From contig NZ_CP173170.1 of the NCBI RefSeq assembly GCF_044788715.1, forward strand, positions 2,852,001 to 2,916,000: 64,000 bases of DNA, in the 5' to 3' direction. This document shows, one piece after another, positions 52,789 through 62,412 of this stretch. Under the pieces are notes generated by a model. The model was given only the letters and a program-made list of their open reading frames with translations. It searched no databases and was not told the DNA's origin. Every line of letters begins with the position of its first letter. The stretch's first letter is position 1. The stretch comes from Methylotuvimicrobium sp018830325. GTDB taxonomy: Bacteria > Pseudomonadota > Gammaproteobacteria > Methylococcales > Methylomonadaceae. A program made the position numbers and the translations under genes.

Positions 52789-54645
52789 ATGTCTATCGTA
52801 AAACGTTTACACTCCATGCCGTTCGGCTCTCATATACTCGACGACGGACGCGTCAATTTCCGCTTGTGGGCGCCCGGCGCGAAGCAAGTCGAACTTTGTT
52901 TACAAGGTTTGGCTCCGGAAACACGATTATTGATGGCACCGGAAGATGATGGCTGGTTCGGCATTACCAGCGAATTGGCCAGCGCCGGATTTTATTACCA
53001 ATACCGAATCGATAAAAAAATACAAGTTCCCGATCCTGCCTCCCGATATCAACCGCAGGATGTCCACGGTTCCAGTCAGGTCATCGATCCTACCGAATGG
53101 CAATGGCAAGACGATGATTGGATAGGCCTGCCTTGGGAAGATTCGGTCATTTACGAATTGCATGTCGGCACGTTCAGCAAGGAAGGCACGTTTGCAGGCG
53201 TTAAAAAACATCTGGATCACTTGGTCGATTTAGGCGTCACTGCGTTGCAATTGATGCCGATCGCAGACTTCCCCGGGCGCTGTAATTGGGGTTACGACGG
53301 TGCACTGTTATTTGCCCCCGACAGCCGCTACGGGACACCCGACGACTTAAAAGACTTGATTGCCAGCGCACATACCAAAGGTCTGATGGTTTTCAACGAT
53401 GTGGTTTACAATCACTTCGGACCGGAAGGCAATTATCTGCATCATTACGCACCACCATTTTTCAGCGACCGAACGCATACGCCGTGGGGCGCGGCGATAA
53501 ATTTCGACGGCGAACACAACCATTGGGTACGCCAGTTTTTTATCCATAATGCCTTATATTGGCTTAACGAGTTTCATTTCGACGGCCTACGCTTGGATGC
53601 GATCCATGCCATTTTCGACGAATCCGAACCGGATTTTTTGAGTTGTCTGGCCGAAGCCGTGCGTCGCGGTCCGGGGTTCAATCGGCAAATTCACTTGATC
53701 CTCGAAAACGACGCCAATGCAGCGCATTACTTGAGGCAAGATTCGGAGCACCCGGAACGTTTTTTTACCGCGCAGTGGAATGACGACTTTCATCATACGC
53801 TACACGCACAGCTGACCGGAGAACACCAAGGTTATTATCAAGACTACGGCGAGCAGCCGATTCAACACCTAGGTCGTTGCCTTGCCGAAGGCTTTGCTTT
53901 CCAGGGTGAAATTTCAAGATACCGAGACGACAATCCCCGCGGCGAGCCCTCGAAAGATCTACCGCCGACGACTTTTGTCAATTTTCTTCAGACTCACGAC
54001 CAAATCGGCAACCGAGCCTATGGCGAACGCTTATCGGTTTTATGCCCGCCCGAAGCGTTACGGGCAGCAACCGCGATATTGCTGCTATCCCCTGCCCCGC
54101 CGTTGTTGTTCATGGGACAGGAATGGGCCTGCAGCCGTCCTTTCAATTACTTTGTCGACTTCTCCGACGACTTAAATAAGCAAGTCGCCGAAGGCAGGCT
54201 CAACGAATTTGCCAAATTCCCCGATTTCAAACCAAACCCCAAAAAGCCGATTCCGACGCCGAATGAGCCGGAAACCTTCGAGTCGGCAATACTGGATTGG
54301 AACGAAATCGACGAGACGCCGCATCTGCAATGGCTCGAATATCACCGAAAACTATTACGCATTCGAAGCCGGTATATTCGACCGAGACTCTACGGATTGG
54401 CCGGAGGGCAAGCCGAATATCGGGTGCTCAATGAAAATGCATTTTGCGTGCAATGGCCGATGAATGATGGAAGCATTTTGAAAATGATCGCCAACCTCGG
54501 CAGCGAGCCGGCTTGGGTCAACTGTTTCAGTGAGGGAGAAGTGTTATTTGCCGCCGAACCCGATGCGTCCGAGCGTGTCGAACAGGGCCGGTTAACGCCT
54601 TGGTCAGTGATTTTTCTATTGGCCGAAGCCGATGCCGAGGCTTAA
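52789..54645 (+). CDS. treZ: malto-oligosyltrehalose trehalohydrolase
   Basis: 618 aa. An N-terminal CBM48-like domain (FGSHILDDGRVNFRLWAPGA) and a GH13 barrel: NDVVYNHFGPEGN (I), DGLRLDAIHAI with nucleophile Asp (II), HLILENDAN with Glu (III), NFLQTHDQIGNRA (IV). It releases trehalose from maltooligosyl trehalose. First of a two-gene unit with treY, 30 bp apart. Confidence 0.94.
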   Translation: MSIVKRLHSMPFGSHILDDGRVNFRLWAPGAKQVELCLQGLAPETRLLMAPEDDGWFGITSELASAGFYYQYRIDKKIQVPDPASRYQPQDVHGSSQVIDPTEWQWQDDDWIGLPWEDSVIYELHVGTFSKEGTFAGVKKHLDHLVDLGVTALQLMPIADFPGRCNWGYDGALLFAPDSRYGTPDDLKDLIASAHTKGLMVFNDVVYNHFGPEGNYLHHYAPPFFSDRTHTPWGAAINFDGEHNHWVRQFFIHNALYWLNEFHFDGLRLDAIHAIFDESEPDFLSCLAEAVRRGPGFNRQIHLILENDANAAHYLRQDSEHPERFFTAQWNDDFHHTLHAQLTGEHQGYYQDYGEQPIQHLGRCLAEGFAFQGEISRYRDDNPRGEPSKDLPPTTFVNFLQTHDQIGNRAYGERLSVLCPPEALRAATAILLLSPAPPLLFMGQEWACSRPFNYFVDFSDDLNKQVAEGRLNEFAKFPDFKPNPKKPIPTPNEPETFESAILDWNEIDETPHLQWLEYHRKLLRIRSRYIRPRLYGLAGGQAEYRVLNENAFCVQWPMNDGSILKMIANLGSEPAWVNCFSEGEVLFAAEPDASERVEQGRLTPWSVIFLLAEADAEA

Positions 54646-54675
54646 GCTTTCTCGAAATGCAAAAAACTAACTGCC

Positions 54676-57573
54676 ATGGCGCTTTCCGATAAGCCAGACA
54701 CCGATGCCGCCATTCCGGATTCGACTTACCGGTTACAATTAAACAAGCATTTTAATTTTGAGCAGGTCGCCTCCTGCATTCCCTATCTTCACAGCTTAGG
54801 CATTAGCCATTGTTATCTATCGCCTTTTCTGAAAGCCCGCCCGGGGAGTTCGCATGGCTACGATATCGTCGACCATAACACGCTCAATCCGGAAATAGGC
54901 GGGGCTGAAGATTTCGACACCCTCATTAGTCGACTTCAACAACACGGCATGGACTTAATCGCCGACATCGTACCTAATCATATGGGCATCATGGGCGCCG
55001 ACAACGATTGGTGGCTCGATGTCCTGGAAAACGGGCCATCCTCGTCCCATGCCTTATTTTTCGACATCGATTGGAATCCGGTCAAAAAAGTACTGGAAAA
55101 CAAGATCTTGATTCCGGTATTGGGCGACCATTACGGAAATATTCTCGAAAAACAAGAACTGAAACTTAGCTTTAACAGCGAGCGCGGCGAGTTCAGCGTT
55201 TATTATTACGAACATCGCTTTCCGATCGATCCGCAAACGTATCCATTGATCTTGAGTTCGCAACACGAACGCTTACATGAGTATTTCGAAGCAGACGACC
55301 CCGTCTTACACGAATATCAAACGCTCGATAACAGTTTCGGAAAATTACCCGCCTATACTGAAATAACGCCGGAGTCGATCGAAGAAAGAACCCGCGATAA
55401 GGAAGTATTTAAAAAACAATTAGCGAGACTTTGTTTAGAGAATGCCTGGCTTACATTATTTATCCGGTCTAGGATAACGGAAATCAATCGACATCCCAAA
55501 GACTGCGGCGAACTGCACGCCTTACTGGAACGACAAGCCTATCGCCTGGCTTACTGGCATGTAGCCGGCGATGAAATCAATTATCGCCGTTTTTTCGACA
55601 TAAATGACCTAGCCGGGCTCAGAGTCGAGGATGCGGAGGTTTTCGATGCCAGCCACCGGCTTGTTCTGAGTCTCGTCGAACAAGGGAAAATCCAGGGCTT
55701 GCGAATCGATCATGCCGACGGCTTGCATGATCCGGTCGCTTATTACCGACGCTTGCAATCGGAAAATATGTCTCGTTCCGATAAGGATTGCGCTTCGAAA
55801 ATTGCTCCTCTTTATATCGTTGCCGAAAAAATCGTCGCGAATTATGAATATCTTAACAGCGACTGGCCCATTCACGGGACCACCGGTTATGAATTTGCCG
55901 CGATCGTCAACGGACTGTTTATCGACATGACCGCCGAAAAAGCGTTGACCCGCACTTATACGCGTTTTATCGGACATAAGCGGGATTTCGACGAGATTCT
56001 CTATCAAGCCAAAAAGCATGTGATGGAAACGTCGCTGGCCAGCGAACTCAACATGCTAGCGATCCAACTCAGTAGAGTCGCTGAAGCCAACGCTAAAACC
56101 CGCGATTACACCCTCAATGCCTTACACGATGCACTAAAGGAAACCGTATCCTGTTTTCCTGTCTACAGGACTTATATTAATAGCCTAAACGTACGCAAAG
56201 AAGACAGCCAATATATCGACTGGGCCGTTCAACAAGGGCGCCAACGCAGTCGAGCATCCGACTTAACGATATTCGGCTTTATCCATGACGTCTTATTATT
56301 AAAAACCGGAGATTCGACAGTTTCCAGCAATGACTTATTGAAATTCGTCATGCGCTTTCAGCAATATACCGCGCCGGTCATGGCCAAAGGCACCGAAGAC
56401 ACGGCTCTCTATGAGTACAACCGGCTGGTTTCGTTAAACGAGGTCGGTAACGACCCTAGACATTTCGGCAACTCAGTCAATGCATTCCATCATTTCAACC
56501 AGGAACGCGCGCGTAAATGGCCCCATAGTTTATTATCTCTATCCAGTCACGACACGAAACGAGGCGCAGACACGCGGGCTCGCATCAATGTATTGAGCGA
56601 AATTCCGCAGCAATGGCATGAAGCAGTTTTTCGATGGCATCGAATCAACCGAACCAGGAAAGATAAAAGCGAAGCGGTCATCGCGCGTAACGACGAATAT
56701 CTGTTTTATCAAACCCTAGTCGGCACTTTTCCGCTAGGTGAATTAAACGAGTCTAAATTATCCGCATATCGAGAACGAATTGAAAATTATATGATCAAAG
56801 CCGTACGCGAGGCCAAGCAGTTGACTTCTTGGACGAACCCGAACACGACTTACGAGCAAGCGGTCAGTCTATTTGTCAAACGTTGCCTGAACGAGACCCA
56901 CACAACGCCTTTTTTGCCGGATTTTCTCGAATTCGAACGCGAAATTCGCCCGGCGGGATTGCTCAATGCCCTATCACAAACGCTGCTGCTATTAACCTCT
57001 CCCGGCGTGCCGGATATCTATCAAGGCAACGAGAACTGGCGGTTCTCGCTGGTCGATCCGGATAACCGCCGACCGGTCGACTTTAATCACCTCGGCAATA
57101 TCTTGAACGAACTCGATAGCGAAACGAACAAGGGGCGCCATGATTTACTAAAAACTTTGCCAGAAACAATCGAAGACGGGCGCATCAAATTATTTGTGGT
57201 CGCGCAAACGCTACGATTTAGGCGCCAATACTGCGACCTGTTTCAAAATGGCGATTACATCAAGCTCGATTGCAGCGGAACACAGTCCGATCATATCGTC
57301 GCCTATGCCAGAAAAACACAAGATCGATGGGCTCTAATCGTCGTACCCCGACTGACGATAAGCTTGCTGGATAAAGAAACCCGACGTGTCCGTCCGAAAA
57401 TTTGGCAAGATACGGCATTGATATTGCCGCAAGGGTCTCCCTTGAAGTTTTACGAGCTTTTCAGCCGAAACGCTTTGACGGCAAACGATGATAACGGAAA
57501 TCGCCAACTTAAATTAGGCGAAGTATTCGAATACTTTCCATTCGCTTTATTGACCAATCTTGCACCGGACTAA
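54676..57573 (+). CDS. treY: malto-oligosyltrehalose synthase
   Basis: 965 aa. STYRLQLNKHFNFEQV at the N-terminus is typical. GH13 regions: LIADIVPNHMGIM (I), GLRIDHADGLHDP (II), YIVAEKI (III), LSSHDTKRGADTRARI (IV). It turns the reducing end of a glucan into a trehalose unit by intramolecular transglucosylation; TreZ then frees trehalose. Trehalose is a common compatible solute, which fits the osmotic genes elsewhere in the window. The convergent DUF4010 gene ends 50 bp away. Confidence 0.95.
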   Translation: MALSDKPDTDAAIPDSTYRLQLNKHFNFEQVASCIPYLHSLGISHCYLSPFLKARPGSSHGYDIVDHNTLNPEIGGAEDFDTLISRLQQHGMDLIADIVPNHMGIMGADNDWWLDVLENGPSSSHALFFDIDWNPVKKVLENKILIPVLGDHYGNILEKQELKLSFNSERGEFSVYYYEHRFPIDPQTYPLILSSQHERLHEYFEADDPVLHEYQTLDNSFGKLPAYTEITPESIEERTRDKEVFKKQLARLCLENAWLTLFIRSRITEINRHPKDCGELHALLERQAYRLAYWHVAGDEINYRRFFDINDLAGLRVEDAEVFDASHRLVLSLVEQGKIQGLRIDHADGLHDPVAYYRRLQSENMSRSDKDCASKIAPLYIVAEKIVANYEYLNSDWPIHGTTGYEFAAIVNGLFIDMTAEKALTRTYTRFIGHKRDFDEILYQAKKHVMETSLASELNMLAIQLSRVAEANAKTRDYTLNALHDALKETVSCFPVYRTYINSLNVRKEDSQYIDWAVQQGRQRSRASDLTIFGFIHDVLLLKTGDSTVSSNDLLKFVMRFQQYTAPVMAKGTEDTALYEYNRLVSLNEVGNDPRHFGNSVNAFHHFNQERARKWPHSLLSLSSHDTKRGADTRARINVLSEIPQQWHEAVFRWHRINRTRKDKSEAVIARNDEYLFYQTLVGTFPLGELNESKLSAYRERIENYMIKAVREAKQLTSWTNPNTTYEQAVSLFVKRCLNETHTTPFLPDFLEFEREIRPAGLLNALSQTLLLLTSPGVPDIYQGNENWRFSLVDPDNRRPVDFNHLGNILNELDSETNKGRHDLLKTLPETIEDGRIKLFVVAQTLRFRRQYCDLFQNGDYIKLDCSGTQSDHIVAYARKTQDRWALIVVPRLTISLLDKETRRVRPKIWQDTALILPQGSPLKFYELFSRNALTANDDNGNRQLKLGEVFEYFPFALLTNLAPD

Positions 57574-57623
57574 GCCAATCTTACGATGCGCTTCGCTAAT
57601 CAAAATCAGGTATATTTCATCAC

Positions 57624-58880
57624 CTACTGAATAAAGAACAATGCTACGCCCAAGCCGACCGAACACAACATCGCGCCGCCAACCCTAAAACCGAGCGCGC
57701 GGCCGCCGATACTCAATGCCATGATACTCTTGACGATCGAATTAACTGCCACCGCGATCAAAATGGCCAATACCGCGACATCGATCGCCAAACCTTCTTG
57801 ACTCATGCGCGACATCGACAGCGTAATCGGGTCGACATCGGTGATTCCGGAGATCGCCGCGACAAAATAGACTCCGGTATCGCCGAAGTAAATCCGCAGC
57901 ATCCTAGCGATGAATAAAATAGCGAGCAACAACGCCCCGAATTTCAGCGCCATAACTAATTGAAAAGGATTTTCCAGCTTGAGGTCAGTATCGGATTCAT
58001 AGATATTTGTCGCAGTTCTCCAAAACAGAAATGCGAAGAGATAACTGAGCACCCCCATCAAGAGAAGCGCCGGAAATAAAGGCCTCAACAAAGCCGGATT
58101 AATGATCGAAGCCAAAAACAAGGTCCGAGGAAACATCGTCGCGCAAGCGGTGAGAATTCCGGCAGACAGCGCATTTTCGTCACCCGGAAATTGCCTTGAA
58201 AACCTCGCCAAATTAAGCGTCACCGCGGTCGACGAAGCCAAACCGCCGAATACGCCGGTCAAAACCGGACCGTGCCGGTTACCGGCAATCTTGATCGAAA
58301 AATATCCCAAATAAGATATCGTCGCAATCAAGACCACCATCAACCAAACATGATAGGGATTGAATACTTGCCAAGAGTCTAAGTAACGGTCGGGTAAAAT
58401 CGGCAGTATGACGATCGAAATTAGCAGCAACTTTAGTGTTGCGAATAATTCTCGGCGCTCGATTTTTTTTAACCAACCATGCAGTAAAGGTTTAAAACCG
58501 AGTAAAAACGTAACGACGACAGCCGATGAGGAAGCCAAGACGGTATAACCGAAAACAGCCAGCGCGCCGAATGCAAAGGCCAGCAACGAGGCGATGACAC
58601 TGGTGACACCAAAGTCCTCGGTTCTCTCAAGGCTACTGTGATAAGCAACCATTAATACTAACGTCAATGCCAAAAAAGAAAAACCGATTAAAAGCGGATC
58701 CACCTCCCGCGCAAACAATGCCCAAACGCCGCCGAGCAAAGAGATTAGACCGAAAGTACGCAACCCGGCCACACGCGTTCCTTCTCCCCAATCGCGAGAC
58801 TCCCAACCTCGCTCGAGACCGATTAGTAAACCGATGCCGAGGGCCGTGCCTAACAGTTTGAAATTTTCCAAATCAGTCAT
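57624..58880 (-). CDS. MgtC/SapB N-terminal + DUF4010 membrane protein
   Basis: 418 aa. The N-terminal MgtC/SapB-like region (LLIGLERGWESRD, GTRVAGLRTFGLISLLGGV) is followed by DUF4010 with about ten helices in all (VLTGVFGGLASSTAVTLNLA and GISGITDVDPITLSMSR-like AISGITDVDPITLSMSRMSQ). The function is unknown; transport of Mg2+ or another ion is often suggested. AGGGGTG precedes the ATG. Confidence 0.82.
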   Translation of the reverse strand: MTDLENFKLLGTALGIGLLIGLERGWESRDWGEGTRVAGLRTFGLISLLGGVWALFAREVDPLLIGFSFLALTLVLMVAYHSSLERTEDFGVTSVIASLLAFAFGALAVFGYTVLASSSAVVVTFLLGFKPLLHGWLKKIERRELFATLKLLLISIVILPILPDRYLDSWQVFNPYHVWLMVVLIATISYLGYFSIKIAGNRHGPVLTGVFGGLASSTAVTLNLARFSRQFPGDENALSAGILTACATMFPRTLFLASIINPALLRPLFPALLLMGVLSYLFAFLFWRTATNIYESDTDLKLENPFQLVMALKFGALLLAILFIARMLRIYFGDTGVYFVAAISGITDVDPITLSMSRMSQEGLAIDVAVLAILIAVAVNSIVKSIMALSIGGRALGFRVGGAMLCSVGLGVALFFIQ

Positions 58881-58951
58881 GAAGCACCCCTGACGAAATT
58901 ATCGACTATGCTTATCCGATTTACGATAATCCTAAAGAGAGCAGTTGGCAT

Positions 58952-59107
58952 GTGTTGTAGACCGTTGGTGCTTAGCCAAGTCGAAGCATGAACGGGCTAC
59001 AACACTTTCACCGACTTAATGATGCTTCAAAACTACCCTTCACCTTACGACAAGGCTCTCCTGAGCCTATACTCGAAAGGCTCAGGGCTCACAGGTAGTT
59101 TGAAGCA
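58952..59107. repeat. palindromic intergenic sequences
   Basis: GTGTTGTAG / CTACAACAC (58952-58960, 58997-59005) and TGCTTCAAAACTACC / GGTAGTTTGAAGCA (59023-59037, 59094-59107, one-base bulge) form two consecutive hairpins. The inner GGCTCTCCTGAGCC of the second also folds. REP-like; the rest of 58881-59334 shows no gene. Confidence 0.55.
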
Positions 59108-59334
59108 CTCAACTGCTCTTTTTACAATAATCGGAACGGCAGCTATTTCTTACAGTCCAAACGATTAAACGAATAAGATTCCAGCCGATGAAGCATTTCG
59201 GCTTAGAGTATCACGAATTTTATCAATGTAGTCTTTCAGGCGGCATCGTTCTATCGCGTAAGCTGATATCTCATTTTGTTATGTCGGTCGAGCAGAAGCG
59301 ACACCGACTCATCTAATCGGAGGTTATCGACATC

Positions 59335-59748
59335 ATGATCAAGATCAAAAATATCGACCATATTGTGATCCGTGCCCGAAACCCGGAAATCATGATACGT
59401 TTTTATTGCGATGTGCTAGGTTGCCGTTTGGAGAAATCGTCGGAAAAAATCGGCTTGTATCAATTGAGAGCAGGCGCCTCATTGATCGACATCGTTTCAG
59501 TTCAAGGCGAACTGGGTCGGCAAGGCGGACGGGCTCCGAGTGAAGAGGGTCGGAATATGCATCATTTTTGCCTGCGCATCGACCCGTTCGATGAACAAGA
59601 AATCAAACGGTACTTAGTAGAAAAAAGCGTTAGCTACAGTGATATCGAAACGCATTATGGAGCCGAAGGCTACGGACCTTCGTTGTATATCGAAGATCCG
59701 GAAAATAATGTTATCGAGCTGAAGGGAGCGGCAAATATTAATTTATAA
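59335..59748 (+). CDS. VOC family (glyoxalase-like) protein
   Basis: 137 aa. Two beta-alpha-beta units: IDHIVIRARNPEIMIRFYCD and HHFCLRIDPFDEQEI, ending YIEDPENNVIELKG. His and Glu ligands typical of VOC metalloenzymes are present, but the substrate (methylglyoxal, fosfomycin, aromatic diol) cannot be told. GGAGG 13 nt upstream. Convergent with queA, 6 bp between ends. Confidence 0.83.
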   Translation: MIKIKNIDHIVIRARNPEIMIRFYCDVLGCRLEKSSEKIGLYQLRAGASLIDIVSVQGELGRQGGRAPSEEGRNMHHFCLRIDPFDEQEIKRYLVEKSVSYSDIETHYGAEGYGPSLYIEDPENNVIELKGAANINL

Positions 59749-59754
59749 GTCGCA

Positions 59755-60777
59755 TCAATGCGTCAAGAACATCGCATCGCCATAGCTGAAAAAACGGTAT
59801 TCTTGTTTTATGGCATGTCGATAAGCCTTCATAATATTGTCGTAACCGGCAAACGCCGAAACCAGCATCAATAAGGTCGACTCGGGTAAATGAAAATTGG
59901 TCAGCAAAACATCGACTGATACAAATCGGTAACCCGGCGTAATGAACAAATCGGTATCGCCAAGACCGGGCTCAAGCCTGCCGCTCTTCGAAGCCGATTC
60001 CAATGCCCTTACCGCGGTCGTGCCGATCGCGATGACACGACCGCCTCGCGCCTTAGCTTGCTCGACTGCTTGGACTGTCTCAGGGGAAACCGCATAATAT
60101 TCCTTATGCATTAGATGCTGAGACAAGTCCTCGACTCGCACCGGCTGAAATGTACCGCTTCCGACATGTAGAGTCACAAACGTTTTTGGTACGCCCTTAG
60201 CCTCCAACCGATCGAGAATAGCTTGGCTGAAATGCAAGCCGGCGGTCGGCGCCGCCACGGCACCGGCTTCCCTAGCAAACACGGTTTGGTAGCGCTCCAA
60301 ATCGACAGCATCGTCAGCCCGGTCGATATAAGGCGGCAACGGAATGTGACCGATGCTTTCCAGAATATCGAGCACACCGGCGTCGCCATCGAAGCGAAGC
60401 CTAAACAAGTCATCTTCCCTACCCCGCACTTCGCAGCGATAATCTCGATCCAGCTCGATAATCGCCCCGGCTTTGGGCGACTTACTCGACCGCATATGCG
60501 CAATGGCTTCATGCCGATCGACGATACGCTCGATCAAAATTTCCACCTTGCCGCCGGTTTGTTTTTGTCCGAATAGGCGCGCGGGAATCACCTTGGTATC
60601 ATTAAACACCAATAAATCATCAGGCCCGACCAGATCGATAAAATCGCTGAACTGCCTGTCGCACAGGTGCCCACTAGCGCCATCCAAACACAACAATCGG
60701 CTGCTAACGCGGTCAGGTAAGGGGTATTGAGCAATTAAATGCTCCGGTAAATGATAATTAAAGTCGCTTTTTTTCAT
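59755..60777 (-). CDS. queA: S-adenosylmethionine:tRNA ribosyltransferase-isomerase
   Basis: 340 aa from the ATG at 60777 (MKKSDFNYHLPEHLIAQYPL). Motifs HLCDRQFSDFIDLVGPDDLL, FNDTKVIPARLFG and AAPTAGLHFS are characteristic. It makes epoxyqueuosine in tRNA from preQ1. The open frame reaches 60996, but that part is only the antisense of the tRNA-Leu gene and is not protein. Confidence 0.94.
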   Translation of the reverse strand: MKKSDFNYHLPEHLIAQYPLPDRVSSRLLCLDGASGHLCDRQFSDFIDLVGPDDLLVFNDTKVIPARLFGQKQTGGKVEILIERIVDRHEAIAHMRSSKSPKAGAIIELDRDYRCEVRGREDDLFRLRFDGDAGVLDILESIGHIPLPPYIDRADDAVDLERYQTVFAREAGAVAAPTAGLHFSQAILDRLEAKGVPKTFVTLHVGSGTFQPVRVEDLSQHLMHKEYYAVSPETVQAVEQAKARGGRVIAIGTTAVRALESASKSGRLEPGLGDTDLFITPGYRFVSVDVLLTNFHLPESTLLMLVSAFAGYDNIMKAYRHAIKQEYRFFSYGDAMFLTH

Positions 60778-60826
60778 GGCGCGCGATAATACCAGTTTGT
60801 TCCGAATAATGACACTTAAAAAAACA

Positions 60827-60855
60827 TTGGACAATTGAAAAAATTTCAATATAAT
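60827..60855 (+). promoter_or_regulatory. sigma70 promoter of tRNA-Leu
   Basis: TTGGAC (60827-60832) and TATAAT (60850-60855) with a 17-nt spacer; the tRNA starts 12 nt later. Near-consensus. Confidence 0.78.
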
Positions 60856-60866
60856 ATCCGTTCTTT

Positions 60867-60953
60867 GCCGGGGTGGCGAAACTGGTAGACGCGCTGGATT
60901 CAAAATCCAGTGGTAGCGATACCGTGCCGGTTCGATTCCGGCCCTCGGTACCA
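60867..60953 (+). tRNA. tRNA-Leu(CAA)
   Basis: 87 nt with encoded CCA. Acceptor GCCGGGG pairs with CCTCGGT (two G-U). The anticodon loop TTCAAAA gives anticodon CAA, reading TTG. The long variable arm (GTAGCGATACCGT region) and GGTTCGATTCC T-loop are typical of class II tRNA-Leu. It is the probable integration site of the island that follows. Confidence 0.95.
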
Positions 60954-60984
60954 ATTGATTATTCAATGATGTACAAAAAAGACT

Positions 60985-61025
60985 AAAAGCCCGCAAGTTT
61001 CCTAGCTTCGCGGGCTTTTTTGTGT
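60985..61025 (+). terminator. intrinsic terminator after tRNA-Leu
   Basis: 10-bp stem AAAAGCCCGC / GCGGGCTTTT with a 15-nt loop, followed by a T-run. It ends the tRNA transcript before the integrase. Confidence 0.85.
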
Positions 61026-61117
61026 TTATCGATGTTCAACTAGATTCATTGACATACCGTCAATTTTGACGGTATTTTTGACGGTATATTTTTCAACGCA
61101 GATTCTTATACCGTCAA

Positions 61118-62305
61118 ATGCTCACCGATACCGCAATAAAAAACGCCAAGCCCGGCGACAAGCCCACCAAGATGACTGACGAAAAAGGTCTTTACCTGAT
61201 CGTCATGCCGAACGGTTCAAAATACTTCAGGTTCGATTATCGATACGCAGGCAAGCGCAAAACCTTGGCCTTGGGTGTCTATCCGGAAACCCGGCTCAAA
61301 GATGCGCGTATGAAGCTATACGATGCCAAAAAACTTTTGCACGATGGCATCGATCCGAGCGCCAAACAAAAGGCCGAACATGACGCGACGACGCACACCT
61401 TCGAGCGCGTGGCTCTCAAATGGGCGGATTCCGTCAAAGACACGATCAAGCCGATCACGCACACCAAACGAATCAGGCGATTCGAAACGCATGTGTTCCC
61501 GCATATCGGAGGAATGCCGTTGGTCGAGGTCAAAGCCCCGAATATTTATTCTGCTTTGCGTCCCCTGGTCGAGATCAAGCAACTTGAAACGGCGCATCGA
61601 TGCCGAGCCGATATATCCTCGGTATTCGCCTATGCGATCGCTCACGGCCTAACAGACTATGACCCGGCGCAAGCGGTAGCCAAACAGATTCCTTCCTTCA
61701 AAGTCGAGCATCGAGCCGCGATCACAGACCCGAGACAATTAGCCGTACTGCTACGCGATATTTACGGCTACGAGGGTGCCTTTGTCGTTCAATGCGCCAT
61801 GAAGCTATCGGCGCTACTCTTTCAGCGTCCTGGAGAAATACGTCAGATGCAATGGGCGGACTTGGACCTTGACGCAAAGGAATGGCGTTATTTCGTCACA
61901 AAGACCGAAGTTGAGCATATTGTTCCATTGAGCCGTCAGGCCGTAGAGGTTTTGGAGCAAATCAAACTACTGACCGGCACACAAGGCTATGTGTTCACAA
62001 CTCGACCCGGCAGGCCGTTGTCAGAAAATACGGTGAATTATGCACTCAGGGCGCTAGGCTACGACGGCAAGACGATGACCGCGCACGGTTTCCGAAGCGT
62101 GGCGTCAACGATCCTCAATGAATTGGGATTTTCCCCCGATGCCATAGAGAGGCAGCTCTGCCACATGCCGCGCGATAACGTCAGAGCCGCGTATAACCGG
62201 GCGCAATATTTGCCGGAACGGGTAAAGATGATGCAGGCCTGGGCCGACCATTTGGACGGCTTACGCAACGGCGCGGACGTGATACCGTTTAAACGCACAG
62301 GATGA
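61118..62305 (+). CDS. int: tyrosine integrase of P4/CP4 type
   Basis: 395 aa. N-terminal DUF4102 arm-binding domain (GLYLIVMPNGSKYFRFDYRY), SAM-like core-binding, and catalytic domain with Arg in ALLFQRPGEIRQMQWADL, HGFRSVASTIL (His-x-x-Arg) and the Tyr of RAAYNRAQYLPERV. It would integrate a mobile island at the tRNA-Leu 3' end, so attL should overlap 60930-60953. The far att site is outside the window. Confidence 0.93.
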   Translation: MLTDTAIKNAKPGDKPTKMTDEKGLYLIVMPNGSKYFRFDYRYAGKRKTLALGVYPETRLKDARMKLYDAKKLLHDGIDPSAKQKAEHDATTHTFERVALKWADSVKDTIKPITHTKRIRRFETHVFPHIGGMPLVEVKAPNIYSALRPLVEIKQLETAHRCRADISSVFAYAIAHGLTDYDPAQAVAKQIPSFKVEHRAAITDPRQLAVLLRDIYGYEGAFVVQCAMKLSALLFQRPGEIRQMQWADLDLDAKEWRYFVTKTEVEHIVPLSRQAVEVLEQIKLLTGTQGYVFTTRPGRPLSENTVNYALRALGYDGKTMTAHGFRSVASTILNELGFSPDAIERQLCHMPRDNVRAAYNRAQYLPERVKMMQAWADHLDGLRNGADVIPFKRTG

Positions 62306-62319
62306 GTTATAATTAAATT

Positions 62320-62373
62320 CAACCGGATAGGCCGACGGGCCGACAAGCGGGATTCGTCCCCCGTTTCCGGTTG
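62320..62373 (+). promoter_or_regulatory. structured leader between integrase and next gene
   Basis: CAACCGGA / TCCGGTTG (8 bp, 62320-62327 and 62366-62373) encloses GGCC-gac-GGGCC and GCGGGA-CCCCCGT pairings. A cruciform-like fold that could be an attenuator or an operator. Confidence 0.5.
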
Positions 62374-62412
62374 ATCCTACGCGACGACTTCACTTGACGG
62401 AGTGAAAATAAC

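Noticed and set aside
60778..60996. N-terminal extension of queA with an AGIEPARYRYHW-type peptide
   Set aside because: It is the antisense of the tRNA-Leu gene, a known source of false protein annotations. The ATG at 60777 gives the normal QueA length.
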